Shown: positions 1 to 7,738 of the stretch, piece after piece
How positions within the stretch are numbered: position 1 is the first letter of the stretch
Layout: each line of letters starts with the position of its first letter
NCBI GenBank assembly: GCA_036961445.1
Contig: JBALVO010000057.1
Coordinates: 1 to 22,651 of the forward strand
Length of the DNA stretch: 22,651 bases
Direction: 5' to 3'
From: JBALVO01 sp036961445
GTDB taxonomy: Bacteria > Pseudomonadota > Gammaproteobacteria > Pseudomonadales > Halieaceae
The notes under the pieces: generated by a model
What the model was told of the DNA's origin: nothing
What the model saw: only the letters and a program-made list of their open reading frames with translations
Database searches by the model: none
Program-made: the position numbers and the translations under genes

Positions 1-1299
1 TCGGCCTCCATCGGCCTGGCCACCGATGCCATTAATAATCTCGACCTCAGTGCCGCGCAAAAGAAAGAGATGCTGGACCATATTCCCGTTGCCTACGCTG
101 TGGTTTACCTGTGGGGCACTATCGGCACGGGTTTGATTCTCTCTGTGCTGGGACCCAAGTTGCTTGGTGTTGATATTGAAAAAGAGTGCCAACGCTACGA
201 AAAAGAAATGTCTGGCGAACACCCACCTGAAAAGGGCCAAACCGCCTGGCACCAGGTAGAGATGCGAGCCTATGAACTGGCCACAGAGTGGCCCGCTGGG
301 CACTCGGTTGCCGAAGCGGAAGGCGAGCAACACAAGGAAGAGCACCGGGTATTTACCCAATCGATACGGCGCGGCGGGGAGATTATCGATTTTGATGAAT
401 CCACGGTCTTTCAGACCGGCGATATTGTGGCTGTGACCGCAAAGCGCGAGGTTATCGTCGCACTCGGCCAAAGCCATAGCGAAGTAGATGACAGGGAACT
501 GCTCGACGTGCCCGCCGAGCGGGTCAATATGGTTGTCACCAACAAGCAGCTGGCGAACAAGACCATTATGGATCTCGCCGAAGAAAAGTTTACCCGTGGT
601 GTCTACCTGAACAAGATTACCCGCGGCGCCACCTCCGTGGAGATACCCCTGCTGCCGCTGACCAAAATAGACCGCGGCGATATTCTCTCGATTGTCGGCA
701 CCCGCAAGGATACCGACCGGGTGGTGAAAGCCATGGGGTACGCTGATCGCGTCACTGACGTAACAGACATGGTCTGGGTTGGGTTGGCGATTGCCGTGGG
801 TGGATTGATTGGCGCTATCACTGTGCCGATATCCGGCATCCCCATCACGTTGTCTTCTTCCGGGGGCGCATTGATCGCCGGAATATTGCTGGGCTGGCTG
901 CGCGGTGTGCATCCCACTTTCGGCGGGGTGCCCTCGGGCGCTTTATGGATGATGAACTCCGTCGGCCTCAATGTCTTTATCGCCGTGGTGGGTATCTCTT
1001 CCGGCCCTACCTTTATTGCCGGGCTACAGGAAGTGGGATTCGGGATCTTCTTCTGGGGTATTGTCGCAACCTCGGTACCGATGCTGCTAGCGCCATTGAT
1101 TGGTAAGTATATTTTCAAGTTCGATCCAGCGATCAATCTGGGTTGCTGCGGTGGCGCTCGCACCAGTACCGCATCCGTGGCCATGGTGGGTGATGTGGCG
1201 AAAAGCAATGTGCCCATGCTGGGCTATACTGTTCCCTATGCCGTGGCCAACACCACCCTGACGCTGTGGGGTTTGGTCATTGTATTAATGGTTGGTTGA
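1..1299 (+). CDS. AspT-family amino-acid antiporter, C-terminal part (partial at 5' end)
   Basis: The frame is open from base 1, so the gene begins upstream; 432 residues are visible. It reads as an aspartate:alanine-exchanger (AspT/AAE) family carrier, which swaps an acidic amino acid for its decarboxylation product across the inner membrane. Visible order: the end of the first membrane half (hydrophobic segment around residues 28-55), then a soluble insert of about 180 residues resembling two TrkA-C/RCK-C domains (roughly 105-170 and 172-245), then the second membrane half (about 255-432). The C-terminal stretch GGARTSTASVAMVGD followed by SNVPMLGYTVPYA is characteristic of this family. It lies 115 bp before glutaminase and upstream of glutamate decarboxylase on the same strand. 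From that I infer glutamate/GABA rather than aspartate/alanine exchange; the sequence itself does not prove the substrate. The family call is firm, the substrate is not. Confidence 0.88.
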   Translation, partial: SASIGLATDAINNLDLSAAQKKEMLDHIPVAYAVVYLWGTIGTGLILSVLGPKLLGVDIEKECQRYEKEMSGEHPPEKGQTAWHQVEMRAYELATEWPAGHSVAEAEGEQHKEEHRVFTQSIRRGGEIIDFDESTVFQTGDIVAVTAKREVIVALGQSHSEVDDRELLDVPAERVNMVVTNKQLANKTIMDLAEEKFTRGVYLNKITRGATSVEIPLLPLTKIDRGDILSIVGTRKDTDRVVKAMGYADRVTDVTDMVWVGLAIAVGGLIGAITVPISGIPITLSSSGGALIAGILLGWLRGVHPTFGGVPSGALWMMNSVGLNVFIAVVGISSGPTFIAGLQEVGFGIFFWGIVATSVPMLLAPLIGKYIFKFDPAINLGCCGGARTSTASVAMVGDVAKSNVPMLGYTVPYAVANTTLTLWGLVIVLMVG

Positions 1300-1414
1300 G
1301 CCAAAACGCTAGTACCGCGATAACGCCACAGTTGTCTGCGTATTGAGAGCTGTTCATTTTAGAAAATTTTTGCATTAAATGATTTCACAACAGGCTATAA
1401 ATGAGGAAGAGTCC

Positions 1415-2461
1415 ATGATCAGTACAGTAAGAAAGCACCCTTCGTATCTGGCGTCGATACTTGGCGCCCTCGCACTATTTACCCTCAGTACCACCAGCGT
1501 TTTGGTCGAAGCACGCGACACCGCCGCGCTCAAAGCACTGGAGTTACAGCAAGCGGTAGATGAAGCCCACAAAATGTTCAAGGATTTGAAAGAAGGCAAG
1601 AATGCCGACTATATCCCGATTCTTGCCACCGTTGATTCCGAACTGTTTGGCGTTGTTATCGTAACCAAGGACGGCAAAGTGTTCGAAGCTGGCGATACAG
1701 ACTATGTGTTCGCCGTTGAATCGACCTCCAAGCCGTTTAACCTGGCCATGGTGATGCAGGAGTCCGGCCCCGAGGCGGTGATGGAGAAAATAGGTGTTGA
1801 GCCTACAGGCATGCCCTTCAACTCCAAGCTGGCACTTGAGTTACTCAAGGCTCGCTCAGTCAACCCGCTGGTCAATGCCGGCGCTATCGCCCAGGTCAGC
1901 ATGATAAAAGCAGCCAATGAGAAAGAGCGCTGGAACAAGGTGCTAACTAATCTCAGTGATTTCGCCGGATCGGATCTCAAACTGATGGATGAGGTGTACA
2001 CGTCAGAGTATGAATCTTCGTGGTCGAACAGGGCCATCGCCAACCTGCTGTATAACTATGACCGTCTCTACAGTGATCCAGAAGAAGCCATGCGAGTTTA
2101 TACCAAACTGTGTTCTGTTGGCGTTACCACCAAGGACCTAGGATTCATGGGCGCCACGCTGGCCAATGGCGGCGTCAATCCCAAGACCGGTAAGCGCCTG
2201 CTGGCCACTGAACATGTGCCCGAACTATTGGCGGTGATGCTTACCGCAGGTTTCTACGATGAGTCAGGCCAGTGGTCCTATACTGCAGGTCTCCCGGCGA
2301 AAACAGGCGTGGGCGGCGGTATCGTTGCCATTGTTCCCGGAGAAATGGCTATCGCCGCGTTTTCGCCGCGACTCAATGAAGCGGGAAACAGCATCCGCGC
2401 GACCAAGGCAATCAACTACATTGCCGACAAATTCAAGCTCAGTATCTTTGACGGCAGTTAA
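1415..2461 (+). CDS. glsA: Glutaminase A with signal peptide
   Basis: Hydrolyses glutamine to glutamate and ammonia. The ATG at 1415 is chosen over the one at 1379 because GAGGAAG (1403-1409) sits 5 nt before it; this gives 348 aa. Residues 1-33 look like a Sec signal peptide (basic start, hydrophobic LASILGALALF, cleavage after VEA), so the enzyme is probably periplasmic, unlike the cytosolic E. coli enzymes of about 308-310 aa. The serine-dependent glutaminase fold is clear: SxxK nucleophile/base S103-K106, Y66 in YIP, N154 in NAGAI, E198, N205, Y229 before LCS, Y281 in GFYD and V299 in the GVGGG loop correspond to known catalytic or substrate contacts. The residue before the nucleophile is Glu102 where glutaminases usually have Gln (QSxSK). 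It lies between an AspT-type carrier and glutamate decarboxylase, consistent with supplying glutamate. Family assignment is secure; export is a prediction. Confidence 0.93.
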   Translation: MISTVRKHPSYLASILGALALFTLSTTSVLVEARDTAALKALELQQAVDEAHKMFKDLKEGKNADYIPILATVDSELFGVVIVTKDGKVFEAGDTDYVFAVESTSKPFNLAMVMQESGPEAVMEKIGVEPTGMPFNSKLALELLKARSVNPLVNAGAIAQVSMIKAANEKERWNKVLTNLSDFAGSDLKLMDEVYTSEYESSWSNRAIANLLYNYDRLYSDPEEAMRVYTKLCSVGVTTKDLGFMGATLANGGVNPKTGKRLLATEHVPELLAVMLTAGFYDESGQWSYTAGLPAKTGVGGGIVAIVPGEMAIAAFSPRLNEAGNSIRATKAINYIADKFKLSIFDGS

Positions 2462-2471
2462 ATCCAACCTC

Positions 2472-2502
2472 GGCTCTTCACTGCCATAGGCAGTGAAGAG
2501 CC
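2472..2502 (+). terminator. Perfect 14-bp hairpin between glutaminase and decarboxylase genes
   Basis: Eleven bases after the glutaminase stop, GGCTCTTCACTGCC is followed by loop ATA and its exact reverse complement. There is no T-run after it, so it is not a textbook intrinsic terminator. It may reduce read-through, act as an RNA-processing or 3'-end-protecting stem, or set different expression of the two genes. Its size and perfection make chance unlikely; the function is uncertain. Confidence 0.6.
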
Positions 2503-2584
2503 TCATCTACGCTATAGCCCTGATTGACACGAACAGTTTCGCGCAAGCCAGGCGCTCTGAATTTTAGTTTACAGGAGTAATGCA

Positions 2585-3979
2585 ATGCCACTTCATAACA
2601 AAGAATCCGTCAGAGATGACCTGCTCGACGACGTGTATTCGTCAAAAGATCTTGCGGTATCCATGCCCAAATATAAGATGCCAGAAAAGGAACATGATCC
2701 CCGGCATGCCTACCAGGTGGTGCATGATGAGTTAATGATGGATGGCAATTCGCGGCAGAACCTGGCTACATTTTGCCAGACATGGGTGGACGATGAGGTC
2801 CACAAGTTGATGGACGAATGTGTCGACAAAAACATGATCGACAAAGACGAATATCCACAAACCGCGGAAATCGAAGCACGTTGCACCCACATGCTGGCTG
2901 ACCTATGGAACTCACCGGATGCGGAAAACACGCTGGGTTGTTCAACCACCGGTTCCAGTGAAGCAGCAATGCTTGGCGGCATGGCACTAAAATGGGCATG
3001 GCGCGAAAAAATGAAGGCTTTGGGCAAGCCAACTGATAAACCCAATATGATCTGTGGCCCGGTGCAGGTGTGCTGGCATAAATTTGCACGCTATTGGGAT
3101 GTCGAATTGCGCGAGATCCCTATGGAAGGCGATCGCCTGATTATGACTGCAGAAGAAGTTATCAAGCGCTGCGACGAGAACACCATTGGCGTAATACCCA
3201 CCCTGGGCGTTACCTTCACTTGCCAGTATGAACCGGTTAAGGCGGTGCACGACGCTCTTGATCAACTGCAAAAAGACACGGGTCTGGATATCCCCATGCA
3301 CGTCGACGGAGCCAGCGGCGCATTCCTGGCACCATTTTGCGAACCAGACCTGGAGTGGGATTTCCGTTTGCCTCGCGTTAAATCGATCAATGCTTCAGGT
3401 CACAAATTCGGTCTGGCGCCATTAGGGGTAGGCTGGATAGTTTGGCGTGATGCCTCTGCATTGCATGAAGACCTGATCTTCCATGTCAACTACCTGGGGG
3501 GCGATATGCCCTGTTTCGCACTGAACTTCTCTCGCCCGGGCGGCCAGATTGTTGCGCAGTACTACAACTTCCTACGTTTAGGTAAAGAGGGCTATCGCAA
3601 GATCCACACTGCTTGCTACGAGACCGCACACTACCTTTCTGCTGAGATCGAAAAACTGGGTATGTTCGATATTATCTACGATGGCCACGGCGGTATTCCA
3701 GCAATGAGCTGGTCATTGAAAGAGGGAGCCGATCCGGGCTTCAACCTGTTCGATTTGTCAGACCGAATTCGCTCCCGTGGCTGGCAAATAGCGGCCTACG
3801 CCATGCCGCCCAAACGCGAGGATCTGGTGATAATGCGCATTCTCGTGCGCCACGGTTTTAGTCGCGATCAGGCTGATTTGCTGGTTGAAGACCTGCAGCG
3901 CTGCATCGACTTCTTCGCCAAGAACCCGATTGTTCATGGCAGTAATGCACAGGAGTCTGCTGGCTTCAACCACGGGTAG
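2585..3979 (+). CDS. gadB: Glutamate decarboxylase (PLP-dependent)
   Basis: Converts L-glutamate plus a proton to GABA and CO2 in the cytoplasm, the proton-consuming step of glutamate-dependent acid resistance. The 464 aa nearly equal E. coli GadA/GadB (466) and align along the whole length: NLATFCQTW, GSSEAAMLGGMA, GPVQVCWHKFARYWDVELRE, HVDGASG (Asp that contacts the pyridine nitrogen) and SGHKFGLAPLG with PLP-binding Lys274. The C terminus ends GFNHG, so the penultimate residue is His463, the equivalent of E. coli GadB His465, which caps the active site at neutral pH; pH-controlled activity is therefore expected. The start has AGGAG at 2573-2577, 7 nt upstream. It follows glutaminase by 123 bp, with a strong hairpin between, and precedes an AsmA-like gene by 62 bp. 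Confident call. Confidence 0.97.
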   Translation: MPLHNKESVRDDLLDDVYSSKDLAVSMPKYKMPEKEHDPRHAYQVVHDELMMDGNSRQNLATFCQTWVDDEVHKLMDECVDKNMIDKDEYPQTAEIEARCTHMLADLWNSPDAENTLGCSTTGSSEAAMLGGMALKWAWREKMKALGKPTDKPNMICGPVQVCWHKFARYWDVELREIPMEGDRLIMTAEEVIKRCDENTIGVIPTLGVTFTCQYEPVKAVHDALDQLQKDTGLDIPMHVDGASGAFLAPFCEPDLEWDFRLPRVKSINASGHKFGLAPLGVGWIVWRDASALHEDLIFHVNYLGGDMPCFALNFSRPGGQIVAQYYNFLRLGKEGYRKIHTACYETAHYLSAEIEKLGMFDIIYDGHGGIPAMSWSLKEGADPGFNLFDLSDRIRSRGWQIAAYAMPPKREDLVIMRILVRHGFSRDQADLLVEDLQRCIDFFAKNPIVHGSNAQESAGFNHG

Positions 3980-4041
3980 GCTTACACAATTCAACTCGCC
4001 ATACTCTAAGCCGATAAAGGCCGGCGAAATGGAGCGTTACA

Positions 4042-6780
4042 GTGGCGGCCTCAAAGCCAAAAGCACACTGGATAGTCAGGTTGATCAGGATTGCAGTAGT
4101 AGTGGAAATTTCCTATCTGCTGCTGGTCAACGTGGCGCTACAGGTCCCGGCGACACAATCGCTGATAAATACGATAAAGCCCGAGAAATTCCAGGTCTCG
4201 TGGGTGAACGCGTGGTCCTGGTATCCGTTTCGAGTAAATGCCAGCGGCGTTTTCGCGAACGGACAGTCACGGTCGCAGCAATGGCAGCTCGAAACAGCTT
4301 CGGCAGCAGCATCCATTGCAGTCCTACCCCTGTTATTCAAACGGGTGTGGATCGATGATGTGGTCGCGCAGAATGTCAGCTATAGACAGCGGCCAAGACT
4401 GAGACCAGACAAGGATTATACGGATCTCCTGCCTTTTTATCCCGAGATTGACGGCCGGGATATTAACTCGATTGCCACTGCACCCAGGAAGAAAAAAAGA
4501 CCCTGGCATCTGTCAATTGACAATATCAGTGTCAGCGGTAACCACCATTACTGGCTTATGCAATTCAAAGGGTCAATGGCCGGTAAGTTTAGTGCCGATC
4601 TGGCATTTGCAACAGGAGGAGGTCCTTTCTCGCTTGCTCGCGGTCAGTTGGATCTGACTTTGGATACCCTGTACGCCAACAGCAACACCGAAGTATTCAA
4701 TCGAGGAATCGTACGGGGTGAGTTGGAGCTTGCGCCGTTTGTTCCCAGAGAAAACAAAGGTATTAAAGCACTGAGATTCGTCACCGCAGATGCCGATATC
4801 AGCATGGATGTTAACAGCCTGGCATTTATCAACCTGTTTACCCGCAATTTCAACCAGATGACCATAGATGGTGCGGGACGCATCGATGGTCACCTGCAAT
4901 TGCAACAGGGACATATTCTTGCGGGCACAGACCTCTCTGTGGACGCAGATGACTTGTTGCTGAACATTCTCGGCCACCATATCCAGGGTGAGGGAACGCT
5001 CAACCTGGCAGCGGGTGACGGGTCGGATGAGCTGGCTACCCTGAACATTCAATACGCGGACCTGGAGGTAACCCATATTGGGGACGCTAGCGCGCTGTTA
5101 AAGGGGGATCAACTGAAGCTGACAATGACAGGGCCAGGCTTCCTTTTCGCAACGCCCAACGAACCGCATGAGCTCCGCAATATGCACATTGCTGTCGCGA
5201 GCCTGGCGGTGCCCAATCTTGCCCTTTTGGAGCACTACTTACCGGAAAAATGGCCGCTCAAAATCTATGGTGGGGAGGGACTACTGCACGCTAATGCCAA
5301 CATATCAACAAACGCTCTGGACCTGAATATTGCCCTGAGCTCAAATAACGCAAACCTGGGCGTGGGGGAATACCGCTTCCAAACTGACCTCGATGCTGCT
5401 CTGAAGCTGGTCAATCCCTCCGTTTCTTCCAGCGATACAAGTATCGCTGGAAGCTATATCAGACTCACAGAAGCCGGTTTTTCACGCAAGTCTCAGGAAG
5501 ACGTCGAACGGTGGAACGCCTCTCTGGAAATAAAAGACGGTCATCTGGGTATGCTGCCACCAGCCAAGAAGCAACAAACAGTGAACATGACCGGGTTACT
5601 GAGTCTTTTAAGTCAGCCCGATGGAAAAAAACTGCTATCGACTGTCCATGGGTCTGTCAATTTTGCCAGCAGCGTTTCCAGCCTGGAATGGCTAAACGTA
5701 TTGCTCAAGGACAATTACGACATCGGAATTAGCGGCCATGGGGAAATCAACGGCTTAATCAATCTCGAAGATGCCCAAACCGCTCCGGGTACTGACCTGT
5801 TAATTAAATCTGACAAACTCGCGCTGGATATTCTTGACTATAGGAGCAGCGGATCCGGGGAGATAACTCTGCGAGTGCAGGAGGGGGATATTGGCCCGGA
5901 TTGGTGGACTGAGATAATGCTGCATGAAGCTGATCTCATGCGCAAGAGCGACTCAACGCCCTATATACAGAACGTGAACCTGAGTGTCGCAGCAAGTATC
6001 GAGAATGTGAATCGGGAGAAGGCCAAACAGGACTCTACCCTGACGTTCCGGATTTTATCTGCAAACGTTACCGACCTCTCCATTTTTAACAGCTACCTGC
6101 CGCCGGGCACACCTCTGCAGTTAACCAGTGGGACCGCATCACTGACGGCAGATATCGTATTACGCGCCGATGAGGCCCATGGATGGCTTAGTCTGGAATC
6201 CCATGATATGGCTTTCACTATAGACGACCAATCCGTTCGCTCTGACTTTGCAGCCAATATCATAGTGATGGACGGCGTTCCTGCAGATATGCAATTCGAT
6301 ATAAGCGGCTCTGAATTAAGGCTGGATGACGTGCATGTCGTGGGCAAAAAGCAGGATTTTTCCGATGACCGCTGGTCGGCAAGCTTGCAGATGGTGCAGG
6401 GGAAAACCCTGTGGAAAAAGCCACTGCAGCTTGATGCCGAGGCGACCATCCAGATACTCGACTCCAGGCCCCTGGTGGCAATGTTCAACAATAAACGCGG
6501 TAGCCCGGACTGGTTACAAGATATGCTAACCATTCGCAATATCGAAGGCCGCACCAAAATAGCGATAGCCAACGAGACAATCGTCATCCCACTGGCCCAT
6601 GTGACTGCCGACAAGATCGAAGTAGGCGCAAAGGGGCGCATCAACAAACAATCCCGTGACGGGGTCTTCTATGCCAGATATAAAAAACTGGATGCAATAC
6701 TGAAAGTAAACAGTGGCAAGAAAAATATCGATGTACTCAACGCCAGGGAAAAGTACGACATTTACCAGGCACGGCCGTGA
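4042..6780 (+). CDS. AsmA-like large envelope protein, function unknown
   Basis: 912 aa from a GTG start preceded by GGAG at 4031-4034 (7-nt spacing). One membrane anchor is visible at residues about 11-34 after a short basic N terminus; the rest is a long, probably periplasmic chain of alternating beta-strand-like segments with repeated phrases of the form 'DGxGxIDGxLxL', 'ISGHGEINGLINL' and 'LxxGTASLTADIVL'. That layout (N-terminal anchor plus repetitive beta-rich body) is typical of the AsmA/TamB/YdbH-type proteins linked with lipid movement between inner and outer membranes. I could not recognise a specific family member and give no symbol. It begins 62 bp after gadB and ends 48 bp before an exported hydrolase on the same strand, so it probably shares their transcript. 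Membership in the AsmA clan is inferred from architecture, not from a diagnostic motif. Confidence 0.72.
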   Translation: MAASKPKAHWIVRLIRIAVVVEISYLLLVNVALQVPATQSLINTIKPEKFQVSWVNAWSWYPFRVNASGVFANGQSRSQQWQLETASAAASIAVLPLLFKRVWIDDVVAQNVSYRQRPRLRPDKDYTDLLPFYPEIDGRDINSIATAPRKKKRPWHLSIDNISVSGNHHYWLMQFKGSMAGKFSADLAFATGGGPFSLARGQLDLTLDTLYANSNTEVFNRGIVRGELELAPFVPRENKGIKALRFVTADADISMDVNSLAFINLFTRNFNQMTIDGAGRIDGHLQLQQGHILAGTDLSVDADDLLLNILGHHIQGEGTLNLAAGDGSDELATLNIQYADLEVTHIGDASALLKGDQLKLTMTGPGFLFATPNEPHELRNMHIAVASLAVPNLALLEHYLPEKWPLKIYGGEGLLHANANISTNALDLNIALSSNNANLGVGEYRFQTDLDAALKLVNPSVSSSDTSIAGSYIRLTEAGFSRKSQEDVERWNASLEIKDGHLGMLPPAKKQQTVNMTGLLSLLSQPDGKKLLSTVHGSVNFASSVSSLEWLNVLLKDNYDIGISGHGEINGLINLEDAQTAPGTDLLIKSDKLALDILDYRSSGSGEITLRVQEGDIGPDWWTEIMLHEADLMRKSDSTPYIQNVNLSVAASIENVNREKAKQDSTLTFRILSANVTDLSIFNSYLPPGTPLQLTSGTASLTADIVLRADEAHGWLSLESHDMAFTIDDQSVRSDFAANIIVMDGVPADMQFDISGSELRLDDVHVVGKKQDFSDDRWSASLQMVQGKTLWKKPLQLDAEATIQILDSRPLVAMFNNKRGSPDWLQDMLTIRNIEGRTKIAIANETIVIPLAHVTADKIEVGAKGRINKQSRDGVFYARYKKLDAILKVNSGKKNIDVLNAREKYDIYQARP

Positions 6781-6828
6781 ATCGTGGCCACCCCTACATG
6801 GCACTAAATCAACGAGTTCGCTTGAGAT

Positions 6829-7731
6829 ATGAAACTTTTCAGTAAATCGACTCGCTCAATTATGGGTGCTCTAACAGCACTGTTGGCTACAGGGGTACTA
6901 GCAGACGCAAATACCGGCGGCGAATTTGCTTACCTTGAATCGGGCCTGCTACCGCAGATTGTAGAGTCCGCCACATTGAACGTGCTCACTCTCAATGTGG
7001 CCCATGCCCGCGGCAAAGCCCTCAACCAGATACTGGTTAGCAGCAACCAACACCGTAGCAACCTGGATAAAATCTCCTCGATGCTGCGGGACTCTGATGC
7101 CCAGGTTGTTGCAATACAGGAGGCTGACGGTCAGTCCCTGTGGAGTGGGCATTTCGATCACGTGGGGTATTTGGCCGCTGCTGCAGGCCACTGGTCCTTT
7201 GTACACGGATATCATGCCGACTCCTGGCTCTTCACCTACGGCGCGGCCCTGATGTCCAATTTCAGGCTGAGCGAGACCCAATCACACAGCTTCCAACCAT
7301 CATGGCCAACGACTACCAAAGGTTTTGTGCGCGGCTCTATCCTGTGGCGCGATAGCGAAGACAGGTCCGCAACGATTCCCGTCACCCTGGTATCCATCCA
7401 TCTGGATTTTTCACGGGAATCGGTGCGCAGGGCCCAGATAGATGAATTAGTGAGAGAACTGCAACCCATAGAAACGCCACTGATTATCCTCGGCGACTTT
7501 AACGCCGACTGGTCCGTTGAGGATTCGCCTGTTCGGGACCTAGCGGCCAAATTGAAACTGCGAGCATTCAATCCGCAAGAAACAGGACTAGGTTCATACA
7601 AGACCAACCAACGGCTGGACTGGATTTTGATCTCAGATAGGCTAGAGTTTGCAGACTACCGTGTACTACCTGACGTCCTATCTGACCATCTGGCAGTGCA
7701 GGCAAAAATTAGCTGGAAGCAACCGGATTAA
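6829..7731 (+). CDS. Exported endonuclease/exonuclease/phosphatase-family hydrolase
   Basis: 300 aa with an N-terminal signal peptide (hydrophobic SIMGALTALLATGVLA, residues about 10-25). The EEP metal-dependent phosphodiesterase fold is marked by LTLNVAHAR near the start of the domain, the metal-binding Glu98 in AIQEAD, SIHLDF, Asp223 and Asn225 in LGDFNAD, RLDWILIS and the catalytic His287 in LSDHLAV. EEP enzymes cut phosphodiesters or phosphomonoesters in nucleic acids, inositol phosphates or sphingomyelin; the substrate cannot be told from the motifs. Export and the phospholipase-D-like gene 7 bp downstream make a lipid or extracellular nucleic-acid substrate more likely than a DNA-repair role. 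The ribosome-binding site is weak, but no better start fits the signal peptide. Confidence 0.88.
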   Translation: MKLFSKSTRSIMGALTALLATGVLADANTGGEFAYLESGLLPQIVESATLNVLTLNVAHARGKALNQILVSSNQHRSNLDKISSMLRDSDAQVVAIQEADGQSLWSGHFDHVGYLAAAAGHWSFVHGYHADSWLFTYGAALMSNFRLSETQSHSFQPSWPTTTKGFVRGSILWRDSEDRSATIPVTLVSIHLDFSRESVRRAQIDELVRELQPIETPLIILGDFNADWSVEDSPVRDLAAKLKLRAFNPQETGLGSYKTNQRLDWILISDRLEFADYRVLPDVLSDHLAVQAKISWKQPD

Positions 7732-7738
7732 GCGCATT

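Noticed and set aside
603..1217. 204-codon open frame on the minus strand
   Set aside because: Lies fully inside the antiporter gene, low-complexity Pro/Ile-rich product, no ribosome-binding site; a shadow frame.
1379..1414. Upstream ATG that would lengthen glutaminase by 12 residues
   Set aside because: No ribosome-binding site, and it would put a polar stretch before the signal peptide; the ATG at 1415 has a strong one.
2524..2529. Perfect TTGACA upstream of gadB
   Set aside because: No -10-like hexamer at 16-18 bp; the sequence at the right spacing is GC-rich, so I do not call a promoter.
6093..6647. 184-codon open frame on the minus strand
   Set aside because: Shadow of the AsmA-like gene; composition not protein-like and no start signal.
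7649..7738. 30-codon N-terminal extension of the phospholipase-D-like gene
   Set aside because: Overlaps the EEP gene and would bury the lipoprotein signal peptide that begins at 7739.
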